Source of the DNA: Cyanocohniella sp. LLY
Lineage (GTDB): Bacteria; Cyanobacteriota; Cyanobacteriia; Cyanobacteriales; Nostocaceae
DNA: 64,000 nucleotides
Direction of reading: 5' to 3'
Assembly (NCBI GenBank): GCA_022241785.1
Contig: JAKOMP010000002.1
Coordinates: forward strand, 110,681 to 174,680
Positions within the stretch are counted from its first letter, which is position 1. The number at the start of each line of letters is the position of its first letter. The notes beneath the pieces are model-generated. The model was not told the DNA's origin. It saw only the letters and a program-made list of their open reading frames with translations, and did not search any database. The position numbers were made by a program, and so were the translations under genes. Positions 62,836 through 64,000 of the stretch are shown here, piece after piece.

Positions 62836-64000
62836 ATGCAAGCAGAATATCGGCAGCGTCGCGAACAGTTAATGGCAAAAATTGGTAACAGCACAGCCAT
62901 TTTTCGGAGTGCGCCAATGGCAGTGATGCACAACGATGTCGAATACACTTATCGCCAAGACAGTGATTTTTTCTATCTGACTGGGTTTAATGAACCGCAA
63001 GCAGTAGCAGTTTTAGCACCGCATCATCCAGAACATCGGTTTGTGCTGTTTGTGCAACCAAAGGATCGAGAAAAGGAAGTTTGGACTGGTTATCTTTGTG
63101 GGGTAGATGCAGCCAAGGAAATTTATGGTGCAGATGCAGCTTACCCTATTGCCGAACTAGACGAAAAGTTGCCCCAGTATTTGGAAAAAGGCGATCGCAT
63201 TTATTATCATTTAGGACGCGATCGCAATTTTAATGACAAAATTCTCGGACATTACCAAAACTTACTGCGGACTTATCCTAAGCGGGGTACAGGGCCAATT
63301 GCTATTCAAGATCCTGGTAGCATCCTCCACAGTATGAGATTGGTGAAAAGCGATGCTGAATTAGACTTGATGCGCCAAGCTGCTGCAATTGCGGTAGAAG
63401 CACATAACCGCGCTATGGAATTTACTGCACCCGGACGTTATGAGTATGAAGTCCAGGCAGAAATTGAGCATATCTTTAGGCTCCGGGGTGGAATGGGACC
63501 AGCTTATCCTTCAATTGTGGCTTCTGGTGCCAATGCCTGTGTATTACATTACATTGAAAATAATCGGCAAATGCAGGATCAGGAATTGCTGCTGATTGAT
63601 GCTGGTTGTGCTTATGGTTATTACAATTCAGATATTACCAGGACATTTCCTGTAGGTGGTAAGTTTACACCAGAGCAAAAGACATTATATGAGATTGTCT
63701 TAGAAGCACAAAAACAGGCGATCGCTCAAGTACAACCAGGTAATAGTTTTAACGCGGTTCATGATACTGCCGTACGAGTTATCACAGAAGGTTTAGTAGC
63801 ACTTGGCATCCTCAAGGGCGAAATTGACAAGTTAATTGAAGAAGAAAAATATAAACCTTATTATATGCATCGTACCAGCCATTGGTTAGGCTTAGATGTT
63901 CATGATGTGGGTGTTTATCAACATGGTGAAGATAAACCGCAGATTTTACAACCCGGTCAAGTGCTGACGGTGGAACCAGGAATTTATATTGTCCCAGATA
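62836..64000 (+). CDS. pepP: Xaa-Pro aminopeptidase (aminopeptidase P), 3' end outside the window
   Basis: 388 codons of an open gene that runs off the window end. It is a metallopeptidase that removes N-terminal residues before proline. The N-terminal creatinase-like domain (YTYRQDSDFFYLTGFNEPQA) is followed by a pita-bread catalytic domain. Metal ligands seen are Asp in LLLIDAGC, Asp in NSDITRTFPVGG, His in HRTSHWLGLDVHDVG and Glu in TVEPGIY; the last glutamate lies beyond the edge. ATG at 62836 begins with the conserved MQAEYRQRREQLM. Confidence 0.95.
   Translation, partial: MQAEYRQRREQLMAKIGNSTAIFRSAPMAVMHNDVEYTYRQDSDFFYLTGFNEPQAVAVLAPHHPEHRFVLFVQPKDREKEVWTGYLCGVDAAKEIYGADAAYPIAELDEKLPQYLEKGDRIYYHLGRDRNFNDKILGHYQNLLRTYPKRGTGPIAIQDPGSILHSMRLVKSDAELDLMRQAAAIAVEAHNRAMEFTAPGRYEYEVQAEIEHIFRLRGGMGPAYPSIVASGANACVLHYIENNRQMQDQELLLIDAGCAYGYYNSDITRTFPVGGKFTPEQKTLYEIVLEAQKQAIAQVQPGNSFNAVHDTAVRVITEGLVALGILKGEIDKLIEEEKYKPYYMHRTSHWLGLDVHDVGVYQHGEDKPQILQPGQVLTVEPGIYIVPD

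Noticed and set aside
1-64000. CRISPR arrays, rRNA genes, complete insertion sequences or prophage
   Set aside because: No regularly spaced direct repeats, rRNA-like sequence, DDE transposase or phage structural gene was seen. Only non-autonomous repeats are present.

Overview
The window comes from a filamentous, heterocyst-forming cyanobacterium of the Nostoc/Anabaena type. The evidence is direct: frequent GCGATCGC (HIP1) octamers, tandem short repeats and palindromes between genes, a cyanobacterial ndhA-ndhI-ndhG-ndhE operon behind a citrate synthase gene, a five-gene chemotaxis-like operon that begins with a PatA-type regulator, and above all the heterocyst-development pair hetC (45821-48904) and hetP (50512-50925).

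Layout. 0.35-5.1 kb: an amino-acid permease, then an AT-rich three-gene cassette (DUF262 protein, DUF3696 ATPase, unknown protein) that looks like an undescribed defence or stress module. 5.3-12.7 kb (minus): PatA-type regulator, CheY, CheW, chemoreceptor, hybrid CheA. 13.4-17.0 kb (minus): a 1202-residue HTH / NB-ARC / 14-blade WD40 protein. 17.4-24.5 kb: small hypothetical genes, tRNA-Leu(UAG), alanine racemase, an HNH protein, a DHH phosphoesterase, a MazF toxin-antitoxin pair and SixA. 24.6-30.2 kb: gltA, ndhAIGE, NAD kinase. 30.4-35 kb: a membrane glycosyltransferase-like protein, a DM13 lipoprotein, a DUF4079 membrane protein and a histidine kinase. 35-39 kb (minus): CHASE3/PAS histidine kinase, Rcp1-type response regulator and REC-histidine kinase. 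39.6-45.3 kb: a CYTH protein, a 55-residue ORF carrying RGSGR, a secreted TPR protein and a GH116 glycosidase. 45.8-60.8 kb: hetC, hetP, two parvulin-like proteins, a transposase-derived HTH protein, a second HetC-like peptidase/ABC exporter and its HlyD partner. 61.1-64 kb: a seven-repeat FG-GAP protein and the start of an Xaa-Pro aminopeptidase that runs off the end.

How the genes fit together. hetC and hetP act early in heterocyst commitment. The region upstream of hetP preserves a 17-bp inverted repeat of the type bound by HetR (49733-49749) and a TCCGGA-N17-TAATTT promoter (49801-49829), followed by a leader of nearly 700 nt with a small aromatic ORF behind a strong Shine-Dalgarno. Downstream, a second exporter with the same domain order as HetC, an adaptor and two parvulin-like proteins make this stretch look like an export/maturation island for peptides or small proteins, although no double-glycine precursor could be identified. 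About 5 kb before hetC lies a short ORF with the RGSGR pentapeptide known from PatS and HetN, the HetR inhibitors.

The main candidates for undescribed biology are the RGSGR ORF, the DUF262-DUF3696-unknown cassette, the hetP leader with its small ORF and possible attenuator, and the HetC-like exporter island. Dispersed MITE-like elements with AGGACTTACGCAA termini occur in several intergenic regions.
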